DNA of 64,000 nt from JALQTD01 sp036825655 (lineage in GTDB: Bacteria > Bacteroidota > Bacteroidia > Flavobacteriales_D > Sanyastnellaceae): contig DAISXU010000001.1 in assembly GCA_036825655.1 (NCBI GenBank), positions 51,115 to 115,114 of the forward strand. The letters run 5' to 3'. The position numbers were made by a program, and so were the translations under genes. Under the pieces are notes generated by a model. That model was not told the origin of the DNA. It made no database searches and was given only the letters and a program-made list of their open reading frames with translations. Shown piece after piece: positions 9,400-18,121 of the stretch (its first letter is position 1; every line of letters begins with the position of its first letter).

Positions 9400-10651
9400 G
9401 AATGTAAAGTTTTTGGCCTACCCGAATCATGGAACCTGTTATGCCGTTCCACTCCTTCAATTGCTGAACGCTCACCCCGTATCGATTCGCAATTGCACCG
9501 AGCACGTCACCACTTTTCACTCGGTAAACCACCGGTTCTGGAGCAAAGACAATTTCAGGCGTTTTCTCTGATTCAAAATTCAACATCCGTTGTTCAAAGG
9601 CAAGGAACGATGGAACCAACTCCAAGGGCAATCGCAAAGGCCAATGCTCCGGCGGACCTGGTAAAATGTTCTGTCGGTACATGGGGTTCAACCGCGCAAT
9701 CGACGCCTCACTCAATGGAAGTTCCGATGCAATTTGATCAAAACGCATCACGGCGCGAACCTCGATGGTGTCCGTCTCAGACAAGCTAGGCAAGGGGTCT
9801 GTTGGAAAGATGTTGTGCTCCGCATGGAAATTCATCAAGTACGCGACAGCCATGAACGCGGGAACGTAACCGCGAGTTTCAGAGGGCAACCACCTTCTGA
9901 TTTCCCAATAGGTCTGCTTTCCTCCACTGCGACGAATGGCCTTGTTTACATTTCCCGGACCCGCATTGTACGCCGCAAGAGCCAGGTACCAATCCCCATA
10001 CATGCCATGCAGGCGGCTCAGGTATCGGCAAGCGGCGTCGGTGCTTCTCACTGGGTCCTTTCGCTCATCGATGTAGCTGTCCACCCTAAGTCCCATGAAT
10101 TTTGCTGTGCCATACATGAATTGCCAAAGCCCCGTAGCACCCGCATGAGAGCGGGCAACAGGATTGAGCGCGCTCTCCACGATAGGCAGGTACTTGAGTT
10201 CCAACGGCAAATCGTACCGATCCAAAGCCTCCTCAAACAAGGGAAAGTAAAACTCCTTTCTGCCCAACATTTCGCCGAGGTGATTCCTTCTCCTCGAAGC
10301 ATAAAAACCAATGCGGTCCTGAACCATTGGATTCCAAGAAAAATCCAGGGGTGTTTCCGCATCTAGAACTTTCATTCTATTCTGAATCATCTCCTGATTC
10401 AGAGCGGGAACGCCGTCAGAATCAAACCCGCGAATGTTCCAAATGGCCGTGTCAACAGTGACGCAGCTCATTTCACTGCACCAATCGAACCACACCTCAT
10501 CCCAAATCATCCAAGAACTGTCCGGCACCCACTCTTCAGCAGCTGAAGTTCCCAAGGAATCCAAAAGAGGTGGATCAACACCAACCGAGTCCAGCGGGTG
10601 GACCAACGACTGCAGTGTCAGCGCACTCACGAACAGGGCCGAAGAATGCAT
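9377..10651 (-). CDS. MltD-like lytic transglycosylase with LysM domain
   Basis: A 424-residue exported protein that cleaves peptidoglycan glycan strands. After a short hydrophobic N-terminus comes a GH23/SLT catalytic domain with the catalytic glutamate at 159 (LPIVESALNP), followed by SHAGATGLWQFM and the AAYNAGPGNV motif of family 1 transglycosylases. A single LysM peptidoglycan-binding domain closes the protein (YRVKSGDVLGAIANRYGV to the end, about residues 373-418). E. coli MltD has two or more LysM units and a lipobox; here one LysM and no clear lipobox are seen. The gene follows tatA without a gap and overlaps DUF4837. Confidence 0.92.
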   Translation of the reverse strand: MHSSALFVSALTLQSLVHPLDSVGVDPPLLDSLGTSAAEEWVPDSSWMIWDEVWFDWCSEMSCVTVDTAIWNIRGFDSDGVPALNQEMIQNRMKVLDAETPLDFSWNPMVQDRIGFYASRRRNHLGEMLGRKEFYFPLFEEALDRYDLPLELKYLPIVESALNPVARSHAGATGLWQFMYGTAKFMGLRVDSYIDERKDPVRSTDAACRYLSRLHGMYGDWYLALAAYNAGPGNVNKAIRRSGGKQTYWEIRRWLPSETRGYVPAFMAVAYLMNFHAEHNIFPTDPLPSLSETDTIEVRAVMRFDQIASELPLSEASIARLNPMYRQNILPGPPEHWPLRLPLELVPSFLAFEQRMLNFESEKTPEIVFAPEPVVYRVKSGDVLGAIANRYGVSVQQLKEWNGITGSMIRVGQKLYIHADPSTL

Positions 10652-10813
10652 TCAGTCTTCCTTGATTCGGTCGTTGTCCTCTTTGTTGGTGGCGTCCTTG
10701 AATTCCTTCACACCTCGCCCTAAGCCGCGCATGAGTTCAGGGATTTTCTTTCCACCAAACAACAAAAGAACAACCAGTAAAATCAGTACTATTTGATAGG
10801 GTCCGGGAGTCAT
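10652..10813 (-). CDS. tatA: Twin-arginine translocase subunit TatA/TatE family, short form
   Basis: A 53-residue protein read directly from the reverse complement; it is shorter than usual ORF cut-offs. It has one N-terminal membrane helix (YQIVLILLVVLLLFGGKK), the FGGKKIPELMRGLGRG hinge and amphipathic helix typical of TatA, and a short charged tail rich in Lys, Glu and Asp. TatA oligomers form the pore that exports folded proteins across the inner membrane with TatC, which is not in this window. The stop codon lies directly before the ATG of the transglycosylase, so the two are in one operon. The start at 10813 (ATG) is the only sensible one. Confidence 0.93.
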   Translation of the reverse strand: MTPGPYQIVLILLVVLLLFGGKKIPELMRGLGRGVKEFKDATNKEDNDRIKED

Positions 10814-10873
10814 GGCCTCAAAATTTCGTGCAAGTTCTGAAGAAATGTCGCTTCATCCATCAATATTAACGAA

Positions 10874-11749
10874 TCATCGACATACACAGTGATTGTCCAA
10901 GAGCCTAACCCCCCCGATTGTAGCTGCTAGGATGGCAAAACCCAGGCCTTTCGACCCTTCATCCCAAGGAGAAAAAGCAGTGCTTTCCACCAAATCCAAA
11001 TACGCCAACTCCACTCCCGCTAGAGCACTGATTTTCGCCCTTCCCCATGTTAGGCATTCATTCGGGTCTTGCCCTTGGCGAATTCGCTCCTCCATGTTAA
11101 ATAAGGTTTGGGAAAGTCCTAAAGCCAAATTCCGAGCCTCCGGGGTCAAGCGAGCATTGCGAGAACTCAAAGCAAGGCCATCGACGTCTCGAATCAAAGG
11201 ACAGCCTAAAATGTCAATGTCAGGGTGCCTTTCGCTCACCAGCCTTCGAACCACCGCTAACTGCTGCAGGTCTTTCTCACCAAAATACGCTCTATTTGGC
11301 CTCACTGCCTGAAAAAGCAAGTCCACCACCGCCACTACACCATCAAAATGCCCTGGGCGATCCGCCGCTTCCCACTTGCTTGTGAGGTCGCCATAATTCA
11401 CCGGCTCAACAGCTGGCCTGTCGCGGTAAATTTCATCCACACTGGGCATGAAAACAGCATGGGCCCCTGCCGATAAAGCCACTTCGAGGTCCTCCTCTGG
11501 TGTTATGGGGTATTGATTGAAGTCTTGCTCCGCATTGAACTGGGTGGGGTTGACAAAAATGCTAACAATCACCCGCCCACACTCCTTGGCCGCTTCCTGA
11601 ATAAGTGTGGCGTGGCCCGCATGCAATGCGCCCATGGTGGGAACAAAGCCAACCTCATGCCCATTTTCTTTCTGCATTCGGATCCACGCTCCGACATCTG
11701 AAACGGTCTTTAGTACAGAAAGGGAAATCGTCTGTTTTCCTTGATTCAT
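10874..11749 (-). CDS. panC: Pantothenate synthetase (pantoate--beta-alanine ligase)
   Basis: A 291-residue cytoplasmic enzyme joining pantoate and beta-alanine with ATP in coenzyme A synthesis. The nucleotide-binding motifs are visible: VPTMGALHAGH (HxGH signature), VSIFVNPTQFN, GEKDLQQL and, near the end, SSRNARL (the KMSKS-like loop). I place the start at the ATG at 11749 (MNQGKQT); the open frame extends upstream to 11827 but would overlap the divergent gene and its promoter. In Bacteroidota panC is commonly found head-to-head with the GT5-like gene seen next, as here. Confidence 0.94.
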   Translation of the reverse strand: MNQGKQTISLSVLKTVSDVGAWIRMQKENGHEVGFVPTMGALHAGHATLIQEAAKECGRVIVSIFVNPTQFNAEQDFNQYPITPEEDLEVALSAGAHAVFMPSVDEIYRDRPAVEPVNYGDLTSKWEAADRPGHFDGVVAVVDLLFQAVRPNRAYFGEKDLQQLAVVRRLVSERHPDIDILGCPLIRDVDGLALSSRNARLTPEARNLALGLSQTLFNMEERIRQGQDPNECLTWGRAKISALAGVELAYLDLVESTAFSPWDEGSKGLGFAILAATIGGVRLLDNHCVCR

Positions 11750-11761
11750 CGAGGGTTTCGC

Positions 11762-11792
11762 TTGGATAATGCTGAAAAAATGCTTACTTTTG
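11762..11792 (+). promoter_or_regulatory. Bacteroidota-type promoter for the GT5-like gene
   Basis: TTG at 11762-11764, a 20-base spacer, then TACTTTTG at 11785-11792, matching the Bacteroidota vegetative consensus TTG...TAnnTTTG. Transcription would start near 11797-11800, leaving a leader of about 20 bases before the ATG at 11820. It lies in the 70-base gap between divergent panC and the GT5-like gene. Confidence 0.55.
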
Positions 11793-11819
11793 TTGTGGTC
11801 GGTCCTCAAGTCAAGAAGT

Positions 11820-12650
11820 ATGAGCAAGTCAAGGATTTTGTATGTGTCGCAGCACGTGGTTCCATTCCTCCCCGCGACACAGATGAGTAGTGTAAGTAGA
11901 AACCTACCTCAGGGTGTCCACGAAAAGGGCAGAGAAATCCGAGTCTTTACTCCTCGTTTTGGCAAAATTAATGAACGTCGTCATCAATTGCACGAGGTGA
12001 TTCGCCTCTCGGGCATGAATTTAAGTGTCGACGACACGGATCATCCCCTCATCATCAAAGTCGCATCCATTCCCACAGCGCGAATGCAAGTGTACTTCAT
12101 CGACAACGAGAGCTATTTCAAGCGGAAGTTCGTTCTTCGTGACGGTGAAGGAAAGCTCTTCGCAGACAACGACGAACGTGCCATTTTCTTCGTGCGTGGC
12201 GTGTTGGAAACCGTGAAGAAACTCGGTTGGGCACCCGACATCATTCACTGCAGTGGTTGGATGGCCAACCTCATGCCGGCCTACCTTAAGGACGTTTACA
12301 AGGACGATCCGTATTTCGCCAACAGCAAGGTGGTTTGCAGCATCTACGATGAAGGTTTTGAAGGGGCTTTAAATAGCAGAATGGCTGAGAAAATCACGCA
12401 AGACGGGGTGAAATCTGACACAATTGCCGCCATTCAGGAGCCAACCTTTGATAACCTCAATGCGCTGGCCATTGAGCATGCCGACGGAATCATTGTTGGG
12501 TCTGAAAACCTTGATTCCCAGTCCCTTAACATGATTGAAGAGCGTGATGTGCCGACCATGAGGTACCACGGAGAGGAGGGGTATGTAGCGGACATAAACA
12601 ATTTTTACGATACAATTCTCGAGGGAAAGACTGAGGCTGTCGCGGAATAA
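11820..12650 (+). CDS. Glycogen/starch synthase-like protein, N-terminal GT5 domain only
   Basis: A 276-residue protein resembling only the first Rossmann domain of GlgA-type glycogen synthases (ILYVSQHVVPF at the N-terminus in the place of the KVL/ASE acceptor motif, DIIHCSGWMANLMPAYLK near residue 140-157). The C-terminal donor-binding domain is absent, and the ADP-glucose-binding KxGGL motif of true synthases is not evident, so glycogen synthesis is doubtful. The same short form occurs widely in Bacteroidota between panC and a DUF4270 gene, so truncation is ancestral rather than a recent break. Function unknown. I chose the ATG at 11820 (MSKSRILYV) over an upstream in-frame start at 11769 because the latter overlaps the promoter. 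Confidence 0.85.
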   Translation: MSKSRILYVSQHVVPFLPATQMSSVSRNLPQGVHEKGREIRVFTPRFGKINERRHQLHEVIRLSGMNLSVDDTDHPLIIKVASIPTARMQVYFIDNESYFKRKFVLRDGEGKLFADNDERAIFFVRGVLETVKKLGWAPDIIHCSGWMANLMPAYLKDVYKDDPYFANSKVVCSIYDEGFEGALNSRMAEKITQDGVKSDTIAAIQEPTFDNLNALAIEHADGIIVGSENLDSQSLNMIEERDVPTMRYHGEEGYVADINNFYDTILEGKTEAVAE

Positions 12651-12666
12651 CGGAACTTCGCGCCCC

Positions 12667-14007
12667 ATGAGGAAGTTCTGCACACGCCTAACCTCGGCAG
12701 CCATGGCCGTATTGATTGGAGGATTGGCCATTCTCACAAGTTGCACGCGACCGGAGACGACCATTGGTCTGGATTTACAATCCCCTGGAGACTTGCTTAC
12801 GGCGTATCAAACCGACACCTTCGAGGTGAGACTCACCACCCTAAGGGAGGATAGCCTCGAAACAGACAACCTGAGCACTGCCGTGCTTGGAAGGATGTGG
12901 CACCCCTTGAGCGGCTGGCATGAAGGAAGCTTCGTTAGTCAATTGAGGCTTTCTGCTCCCGATCAGGATTTCGGTTCAAACCCTGTCATCGACAGCATCT
13001 ACCTCAGCCTCCACTATACCGGCGCTTTGTACGGAATGCCACAAAGCCAGCGAATCCGGGTACATCGATTAACAGAAGGAGTATTCCTCGATTCGACTTA
13101 CCACTCCAATCGGGCCTGGCAAATAGACGAATTGAACCTGGCCGATGAATCGTTTCAACCTTTGATTTTGGATCCTGCAAGGGACATCATCTTGGCTGAC
13201 GACACGATTGCGCCAGAAGTCCGAATTTACCTGGCTGACGAATTTGGTCAGGAACTGCTCAATGCAGACCCCAACATTTTTTCCTCCAACACCGAATGGC
13301 TCGAATATTTGCCTGGGTTAATGGTAGCCGCTGAAGGCGTGGGTCAGGGAGATGGAGCAGTGGGAATCGATTTGGCTAACGGGCTCAGCGGCATGGTCAT
13401 GCACTACCACAACGACAACGACACCGCTCAATACACTTTCAACATCAATGCCTTGTGTGGGAGGGCGAATGTGTTTGAGCACGACTGGCTTGGCGACTTA
13501 TCGGCATTCAATGACCCATCGCAAGGCGCCTTAGAACCCAACTCTTCCGTTCACATCTTTTCAGCCGCAGGCACCAAGGTGCTCGTAGAATTTCCTGATC
13601 TGCTTGAACTGCGAAATAACCCCGAACTGGCCATTCACAAAGCCGAGTTGTGGTTGCCGGTAAGCGATCGTTCATTGCAAGAATCTCCGAGGTATCCACT
13701 TCAAGACCAATTCTTCATCCTCACAGAAAACGAAGAGGGCAACCCCACCTCCACGCCTGATCAAAACTCAATCGGACTCAACATCAACGGCAATTACGAC
13801 CGTGATACCCTGGCTTATCGCTTCAACCTCTCCCAAACCGTGCAGCAAATGCTCAATGGTACCATGGAAGGCTCCCCTTTGTACCTCGTTTCAAGTCGAT
13901 CAGGCATTTCATTCCAGGGCGTTGAACTCAATGCCCCAGATTTGCATGCCGTTGATGGACCTCAAGCCTACCGCAACGCCCGCCTTGTTTTGACTTTCAG
14001 CCATTAA
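12667..14007 (+). CDS. DUF4270 family lipoprotein
   Basis: A 446-residue lipoprotein with an N-terminal signal sequence and lipobox LTSC (Cys26). The segment TIGLDLQSPGD after the anchor and the later IDSIYLSLHYTG region are typical of DUF4270, a Bacteroidota family of unknown function with predicted beta-sandwich repeats. It starts 16 bases after the GT5-like gene and ends 15 bases before glmS, so the three are probably one operon. The persistent linkage with a glycosyltransferase-like protein and glucosamine synthesis suggests a cell-surface carbohydrate link, but this is inference only. Confidence 0.88.
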   Translation: MRKFCTRLTSAAMAVLIGGLAILTSCTRPETTIGLDLQSPGDLLTAYQTDTFEVRLTTLREDSLETDNLSTAVLGRMWHPLSGWHEGSFVSQLRLSAPDQDFGSNPVIDSIYLSLHYTGALYGMPQSQRIRVHRLTEGVFLDSTYHSNRAWQIDELNLADESFQPLILDPARDIILADDTIAPEVRIYLADEFGQELLNADPNIFSSNTEWLEYLPGLMVAAEGVGQGDGAVGIDLANGLSGMVMHYHNDNDTAQYTFNINALCGRANVFEHDWLGDLSAFNDPSQGALEPNSSVHIFSAAGTKVLVEFPDLLELRNNPELAIHKAELWLPVSDRSLQESPRYPLQDQFFILTENEEGNPTSTPDQNSIGLNINGNYDRDTLAYRFNLSQTVQQMLNGTMEGSPLYLVSSRSGISFQGVELNAPDLHAVDGPQAYRNARLVLTFSH

Positions 14008-14022
14008 CCTTACCTTTTCATC

Positions 14023-15870
14023 ATGTGTGGAATAGTAGCGTACATAGGGGGTCAAGAGGCCTTTCCTATTTTGATCAAGGGCCTTCAGCGATTGGAATAC
14101 CGCGGTTACGATAGTGCGGGAGTGGCCGTTGGATCGGCGGGCGAGCGAATGAGTGTAGCTAAAAAAAAGGGGCGAGTCTCGGACTTGTTGGATTCCATAG
14201 GTGAAACCAAAATCACTGGAAACATTGGAATTGGACATACGCGTTGGGCCACTCACGGCCCTCCCAATGACGTCAATGCCCACCCGCATTTAGGTGGAGG
14301 TGGAGATTTGGCACTCATCCACAATGGGATCATCGAAAATTACCACGCCTTAAAGGAGAGCCTTCGACAGCGCGGGCACGAATTCAAAAGCGACACTGAC
14401 ACAGAAGTGTTGGTTCATCTGATTGAAGAAATCAGAAAAACCACAGGCAAGTCACTGTTCGAAGCTGTGCGAATTGCACTCAACGAAGTTGACGGAGCCT
14501 ATGCCATTGTGGTTATGGATGAATCGAACCCCAATGAATTGATCGCCGCACGAAAATCCAGTCCATTGGTCATTGGGGTCGGTGAGTCTGGGGATTATTA
14601 CGTGGCCTCTGACGCGACACCCATTGTGGAGTACACGGCCAATGTAGTTTACTTGGAAGATGAGGAAATTGCCATCATTCACCGTGAATCTGGTCTGCAC
14701 ATCCGAACCATCCACAACAATGAGGTCACCCCGGAAATCATCGAGTTGGAAATGCAGTTGGAAGCCATCGAAAAAGGCGGCTTCGAGCACTTCATGCTCA
14801 AAGAAATTTTCGAACAACCTCGATCCATTCAGGACTCCATCCGAGGCCGATTGAATGTCCAACAAGGGACCATTCACCTTTCCGGGATTGACGATCATTG
14901 GGAGCGTTGGAGCCAAGCAGGAAGGCTCATCGTTGTTGCATGCGGTACGAGTTGGCACGCAGGCCTTGTGGCTGAATACCTGTTCGAAGAATTTGCGCGC
15001 ATTCCCGTTGAAGTTGAATACGCATCAGAATTCAGGTACCGAAACCCCATCATTCGGCCTGACGATGTCGTGATTGCAATCAGTCAAAGTGGGGAGACCG
15101 CCGATACCCTAGCTGCCATTCAATTGGCCAAGCAACATGGCGCTCATGTTTTTGGGGTTTGCAACGTTGTCGGATCCAGCATCTCAAGGGAAACAGAGGC
15201 GGGCGCATACACGCATGCCGGACCGGAGATTGGCGTGGCTTCAACCAAAGCGTTCACAGCGCAAGTTGCGGTTTTGACCATGATGGCATTGCACATCGGC
15301 CAACGCAAAGGCACCATCGCCCCGAAACGATTCTATCGGCTGATCAACGAATTGGCGACAATCTCGGAAAAAGTAGCGTCCGTATTGGAGCAAGAGCCGT
15401 TGATCAAAAAAATCGCAGCAGACTTTCACCAGTCAAGCAATGCCCTCTATTTAGGGAGGGGCGTGAATTTCCCCGTCGCTCTTGAGGGAGCCTTGAAGCT
15501 CAAAGAAATCAGCTACATCCACGCGGAAGGCTATCCGGCCGCCGAAATGAAACATGGCCCCATCGCATTGATTGATGCGGAAATGCCCGTCGTATTCCTG
15601 GCTACAACGGACGACGTGTATGAAAAGGTGCTCTCCAACATACAAGAGGTGAAGGCCCGGGGAGGGCGGCTCATTGCCGTGGTGACAGAGGGAAACCGCG
15701 ACTTGGTTCAAATGGCAGAATTCATCATATCCGTTCCTGCATGCGATGAGGCACTCGCACCACTGATCTCTGCCGTCCCATTGCAACTCCTGAGCTACCA
15801 CATTGCAGTTATGCGGGAATGCAACGTAGATCAACCTAGAAATCTCGCTAAAAGCGTGACGGTGGAGTGA
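14023..15870 (+). CDS. glmS: Glutamine--fructose-6-phosphate aminotransferase (isomerising)
   Basis: A 615-residue cytoplasmic enzyme producing glucosamine 6-phosphate, the first committed step towards peptidoglycan and lipopolysaccharide amino sugars. MCGIVAYIGG supplies the N-terminal Cys nucleophile of the glutaminase domain (about 1-235); two SIS sugar-isomerase domains follow, with CGTSWHAG and SQSGETADT in the first, and the canonical DQPRNLAKSVTVE C-terminus. Length and motifs are complete. It is the third gene of the GT5-like/DUF4270 operon. No glmS ribozyme is visible upstream, as expected outside Firmicutes. Confidence 0.97.
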   Translation: MCGIVAYIGGQEAFPILIKGLQRLEYRGYDSAGVAVGSAGERMSVAKKKGRVSDLLDSIGETKITGNIGIGHTRWATHGPPNDVNAHPHLGGGGDLALIHNGIIENYHALKESLRQRGHEFKSDTDTEVLVHLIEEIRKTTGKSLFEAVRIALNEVDGAYAIVVMDESNPNELIAARKSSPLVIGVGESGDYYVASDATPIVEYTANVVYLEDEEIAIIHRESGLHIRTIHNNEVTPEIIELEMQLEAIEKGGFEHFMLKEIFEQPRSIQDSIRGRLNVQQGTIHLSGIDDHWERWSQAGRLIVVACGTSWHAGLVAEYLFEEFARIPVEVEYASEFRYRNPIIRPDDVVIAISQSGETADTLAAIQLAKQHGAHVFGVCNVVGSSISRETEAGAYTHAGPEIGVASTKAFTAQVAVLTMMALHIGQRKGTIAPKRFYRLINELATISEKVASVLEQEPLIKKIAADFHQSSNALYLGRGVNFPVALEGALKLKEISYIHAEGYPAAEMKHGPIALIDAEMPVVFLATTDDVYEKVLSNIQEVKARGGRLIAVVTEGNRDLVQMAEFIISVPACDEALAPLISAVPLQLLSYHIAVMRECNVDQPRNLAKSVTVE

Positions 15871-15881
15871 CATTCTTGAAG

Positions 15882-15909
15882 CGCTCAACTTATTCACAAT
15901 GAGCGTTTT
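15882..15909 (+). terminator. Possible weak terminator after glmS
   Basis: CGCTCA at 15882-15887 can pair with TGAGCG at 15900-15905 around a 12-base loop, followed by four T. The stem is short, so the call is tentative. Confidence 0.35.
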
Positions 15910-16006
15910 GCCTGTTGAAAACATCTAAATCTCATTGGCGAGTAAACAAATTGCATGTTTTTTCCGTTTCTTGCGGGCGGAATTCTAGAAACCACAATAC
16001 ACAGTC

Positions 16007-16786
16007 ATGAAGAAACTCATGTTCGCATTGGCGCTTACAGCGCTGGTTACTGCAGGAGCAACTGCGCAAAAGCAAATGGGCGATGAGCACAACATCGAGG
16101 TGAGCTTCTCACCCCTCAGCGATAGCCCCATTGATGCAACCATCATTAAGTACCGGAACTTCCTCGACGACAACCGAGCCTTCCGTTTGAGCTTCATGTT
16201 GAACACCACCACAGACACTTACGTGACGGCGCAGGAGGGTGACTTCTCTGAAGAAGATCCAGTAAGCCCACAATTGCACGATATCTACGGCAACACCTCC
16301 TTCGGAATTGCACCAGGATATGAAATGCACTTCGACGGAACAGATAACTTGTCTCCTTATTTCGCCATCGAGGGTTACTTCGTAATGGGAAAGAGCAGCT
16401 ACGAGCAAGAGTTCTGGGGTGCGAACGACATCGACAACTTGGGACAACTTGAGAAGAACATCACTTGGTCTTACACTACTTCGCAAGGGTACAACGCAAT
16501 TGGTTTGAACCTCTTGTTCGGTGCTGACTACTACTTCACCGACATGATGTACGTTGGGTTTGAAGCTGGTCTTGGATTCGGCTCAACCAACGTGACCAAT
16601 TTCGAGTATGAAATCAGTGATTTGGTAGCCTACAACTTGAATGTTGGAGGCGCTCCAGACGACGACGCTCCCGTGTCAGTCGCAGGTTCTTACGACGAGT
16701 TTGATTTGTACGACGGTTACCTCTCCACAGGACAATTGGGTAACGTCTTCCAGGGGTCGCTCCGTTTGGGCTTCCTCTTCCAATAA
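16007..16786 (+). CDS. Putative outer-membrane beta-barrel protein
   Basis: A 259-residue protein with a clear signal peptide (MKKLMFALALTALVTAGATAQ). The mature part alternates aromatic and polar residues in barrel-like strands, for example AFRLSFMLNT, LSPYFAIEGYFVMG, YNAIGLNLLFGADYYF and MMYVGFEAGLGFG, and ends in SLRLGFLFQ with a terminal aromatic residue, the usual outer-membrane insertion signal. I do not recognise a specific family. It is monocistronic: a strong hairpin terminator follows 12 bases after the stop. About 135 bases upstream hold no gene. Confidence 0.8.
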   Translation: MKKLMFALALTALVTAGATAQKQMGDEHNIEVSFSPLSDSPIDATIIKYRNFLDDNRAFRLSFMLNTTTDTYVTAQEGDFSEEDPVSPQLHDIYGNTSFGIAPGYEMHFDGTDNLSPYFAIEGYFVMGKSSYEQEFWGANDIDNLGQLEKNITWSYTTSQGYNAIGLNLLFGADYYFTDMMYVGFEAGLGFGSTNVTNFEYEISDLVAYNLNVGGAPDDDAPVSVAGSYDEFDLYDGYLSTGQLGNVFQGSLRLGFLFQ

Positions 16787-16797
16787 GCCGAATTTTG

Positions 16798-16838
16798 AAG
16801 AAAAAGGGCGGTCCCGATGGGATCGCCCTTTTTTTATG
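16798..16838 (+). terminator. Rho-independent terminator
   Basis: GGGCGGTCCC (16806-16815) pairs with GGGATCGCCC (16819-16828) with one G-T pair, flanked by an A run before and seven T after. It closes the barrel-protein gene. Confidence 0.85.
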
Positions 16839-16894
16839 CCCAAGCCGTCCGTGAACTTAGGTATATCTTCGTTTGCGAACACGAAACGAAGCAC

Positions 16895-17674
16895 ATGAAT
16901 CCTTCAATTACCATTCCCGTACTGAGCATGATTTTGGGGGGATCCCTCCATGAAATCGACTTGTCCCAACCGCTCGATTTATCCTTGCCTTTGATCGCGG
17001 ACCGGGAGGGTCCTTCTGCCTGGTACGTTGATCCACTTCGAATCGAACCTGTGAGGGGAAATGGTTGGGTGGGTGCCGTGGCAGAGGGGGGCAGCGTGAA
17101 CTTTCGGGACATCGCATTCAACCCCCATGGACATGGCACGCACACCGAGTGTGTCGGACACATAACGGAAGTTGTCCATTCGGTAAATGAGGTTGTTTTT
17201 CCCGCTTTTATGGAAGCCCTAGTCATTACGGTGGCACCTCAAATTTTAGCCAATGGCGATGCCGTCATAGGGGCTGAAACCCTCAGAAATGCCGTCCCCA
17301 TAACCGGCGCTGCAGCCGTTGTGATTCGCACCTTGCCCAACGATCCGCAGAAGCAAATCCGAAATTGGTCCCACACCAATCCGACTTACTTCGACCCAGA
17401 AGGGCTCGCCTACCTAGCCGACGTGGGGGTGGCGCATCTGTTGGTAGACCTGCCCTCCGTTGACCGTGAAGAAGACGGGGGGGCCCTTGCCGCCCACCGT
17501 GCCTTTTGGCAACTGGACAGCCTCAACGCTCCTCGCATGGAGGCTACCATCACCGAATTCATCTTCGTTTCTGATGAGGTCACAGACGGATGGTATGCCC
17601 TCAACCTTCAAACAGCGTCTTTTGTCAATGATGCGACGCCAAGTAGGCCGGTTTTATACCCGATAGCAAAATAA
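16895..17674 (+). CDS. Cyclase family protein (kynurenine formamidase-like)
   Basis: A 259-residue metal-dependent hydrolase of the Cyclase family (PF04199), related to arylformamidases and isatin hydrolases. The metal-binding signature is present in the variant HGHGTHTECVGH near residues 75-86, where most members have HxGTHxDxPxH; the E-C-V-G version occurs in Bacteroidota homologues. The substrate cannot be inferred. Translation from the ATG at 16895 is preferred because the open frame further upstream runs through the preceding terminator. It is followed 36 bases later by a small lipoprotein gene. Confidence 0.82.
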   Translation: MNPSITIPVLSMILGGSLHEIDLSQPLDLSLPLIADREGPSAWYVDPLRIEPVRGNGWVGAVAEGGSVNFRDIAFNPHGHGTHTECVGHITEVVHSVNEVVFPAFMEALVITVAPQILANGDAVIGAETLRNAVPITGAAAVVIRTLPNDPQKQIRNWSHTNPTYFDPEGLAYLADVGVAHLLVDLPSVDREEDGGALAAHRAFWQLDSLNAPRMEATITEFIFVSDEVTDGWYALNLQTASFVNDATPSRPVLYPIAK

Positions 17675-17710
17675 ACTTCATCACTTACATTCGCTGCAAA
17701 AAACAACATC

Positions 17711-18121
17711 ATGAAAGCCATACACCTCACAGCCATTGCGCTCCTTATTGGTGCGACCAGCTGCACCAACACCTACCGCAGCGCGAAGCTATCTGAGAGC
17801 GAGGTAACGCTTGACATTGCTCCCGTTCAAGTCGACATCGAAGTCGACACCACACAGACCCTTTCAGGTGTAACCAAGTCGACGGTCATCCTCGGTTTCA
17901 TTCGCATTGGCGAAAACAAATACGCCCTCTACCCTCACATGCAATTCGAGCGTGGCCCTGGTCGTACTGAAAAGCAAATAGCGGTTTCTAAGGCCCTCGA
18001 GGGGACCGATTTTGACGTGTTGCTCAATCCCAAGTTCATCATCCAACAGCGCCGAGCGCCCTTTGTGGTCAGGACTACCTGCCAGGTTGTTGGATTTGGT
18101 GGAACGTTCATTTTCGAATGA
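17711..18121 (+). CDS. Small lipoprotein of unknown function
   Basis: A 136-residue protein with signal sequence and lipobox ATSC (Cys18), so probably anchored in the outer membrane. The remainder is predicted mostly beta with repeated acidic and hydrophobic alternation (VQVDIEVDTTQ) and a C-terminal VVGFGGTFIFE that could pack in a small beta barrel or sandwich. I do not recognise the family. Its stop overlaps the start of the following envelope protein (ATGA at 18118-18121), so the pair is translationally coupled and may work together. Confidence 0.75.
   Translation: MKAIHLTAIALLIGATSCTNTYRSAKLSESEVTLDIAPVQVDIEVDTTQTLSGVTKSTVILGFIRIGENKYALYPHMQFERGPGRTEKQIAVSKALEGTDFDVLLNPKFIIQQRRAPFVVRTTCQVVGFGGTFIFE

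Noticed and set aside
16864..16871. TATCTTCG (and TACATTCG at 17686-17693, TAATTTCG at 54984-54991) as promoter -7 boxes
   Set aside because: They match TAnnTTTG with one mismatch, but none has a TTG box at the usual 18-21 base distance.
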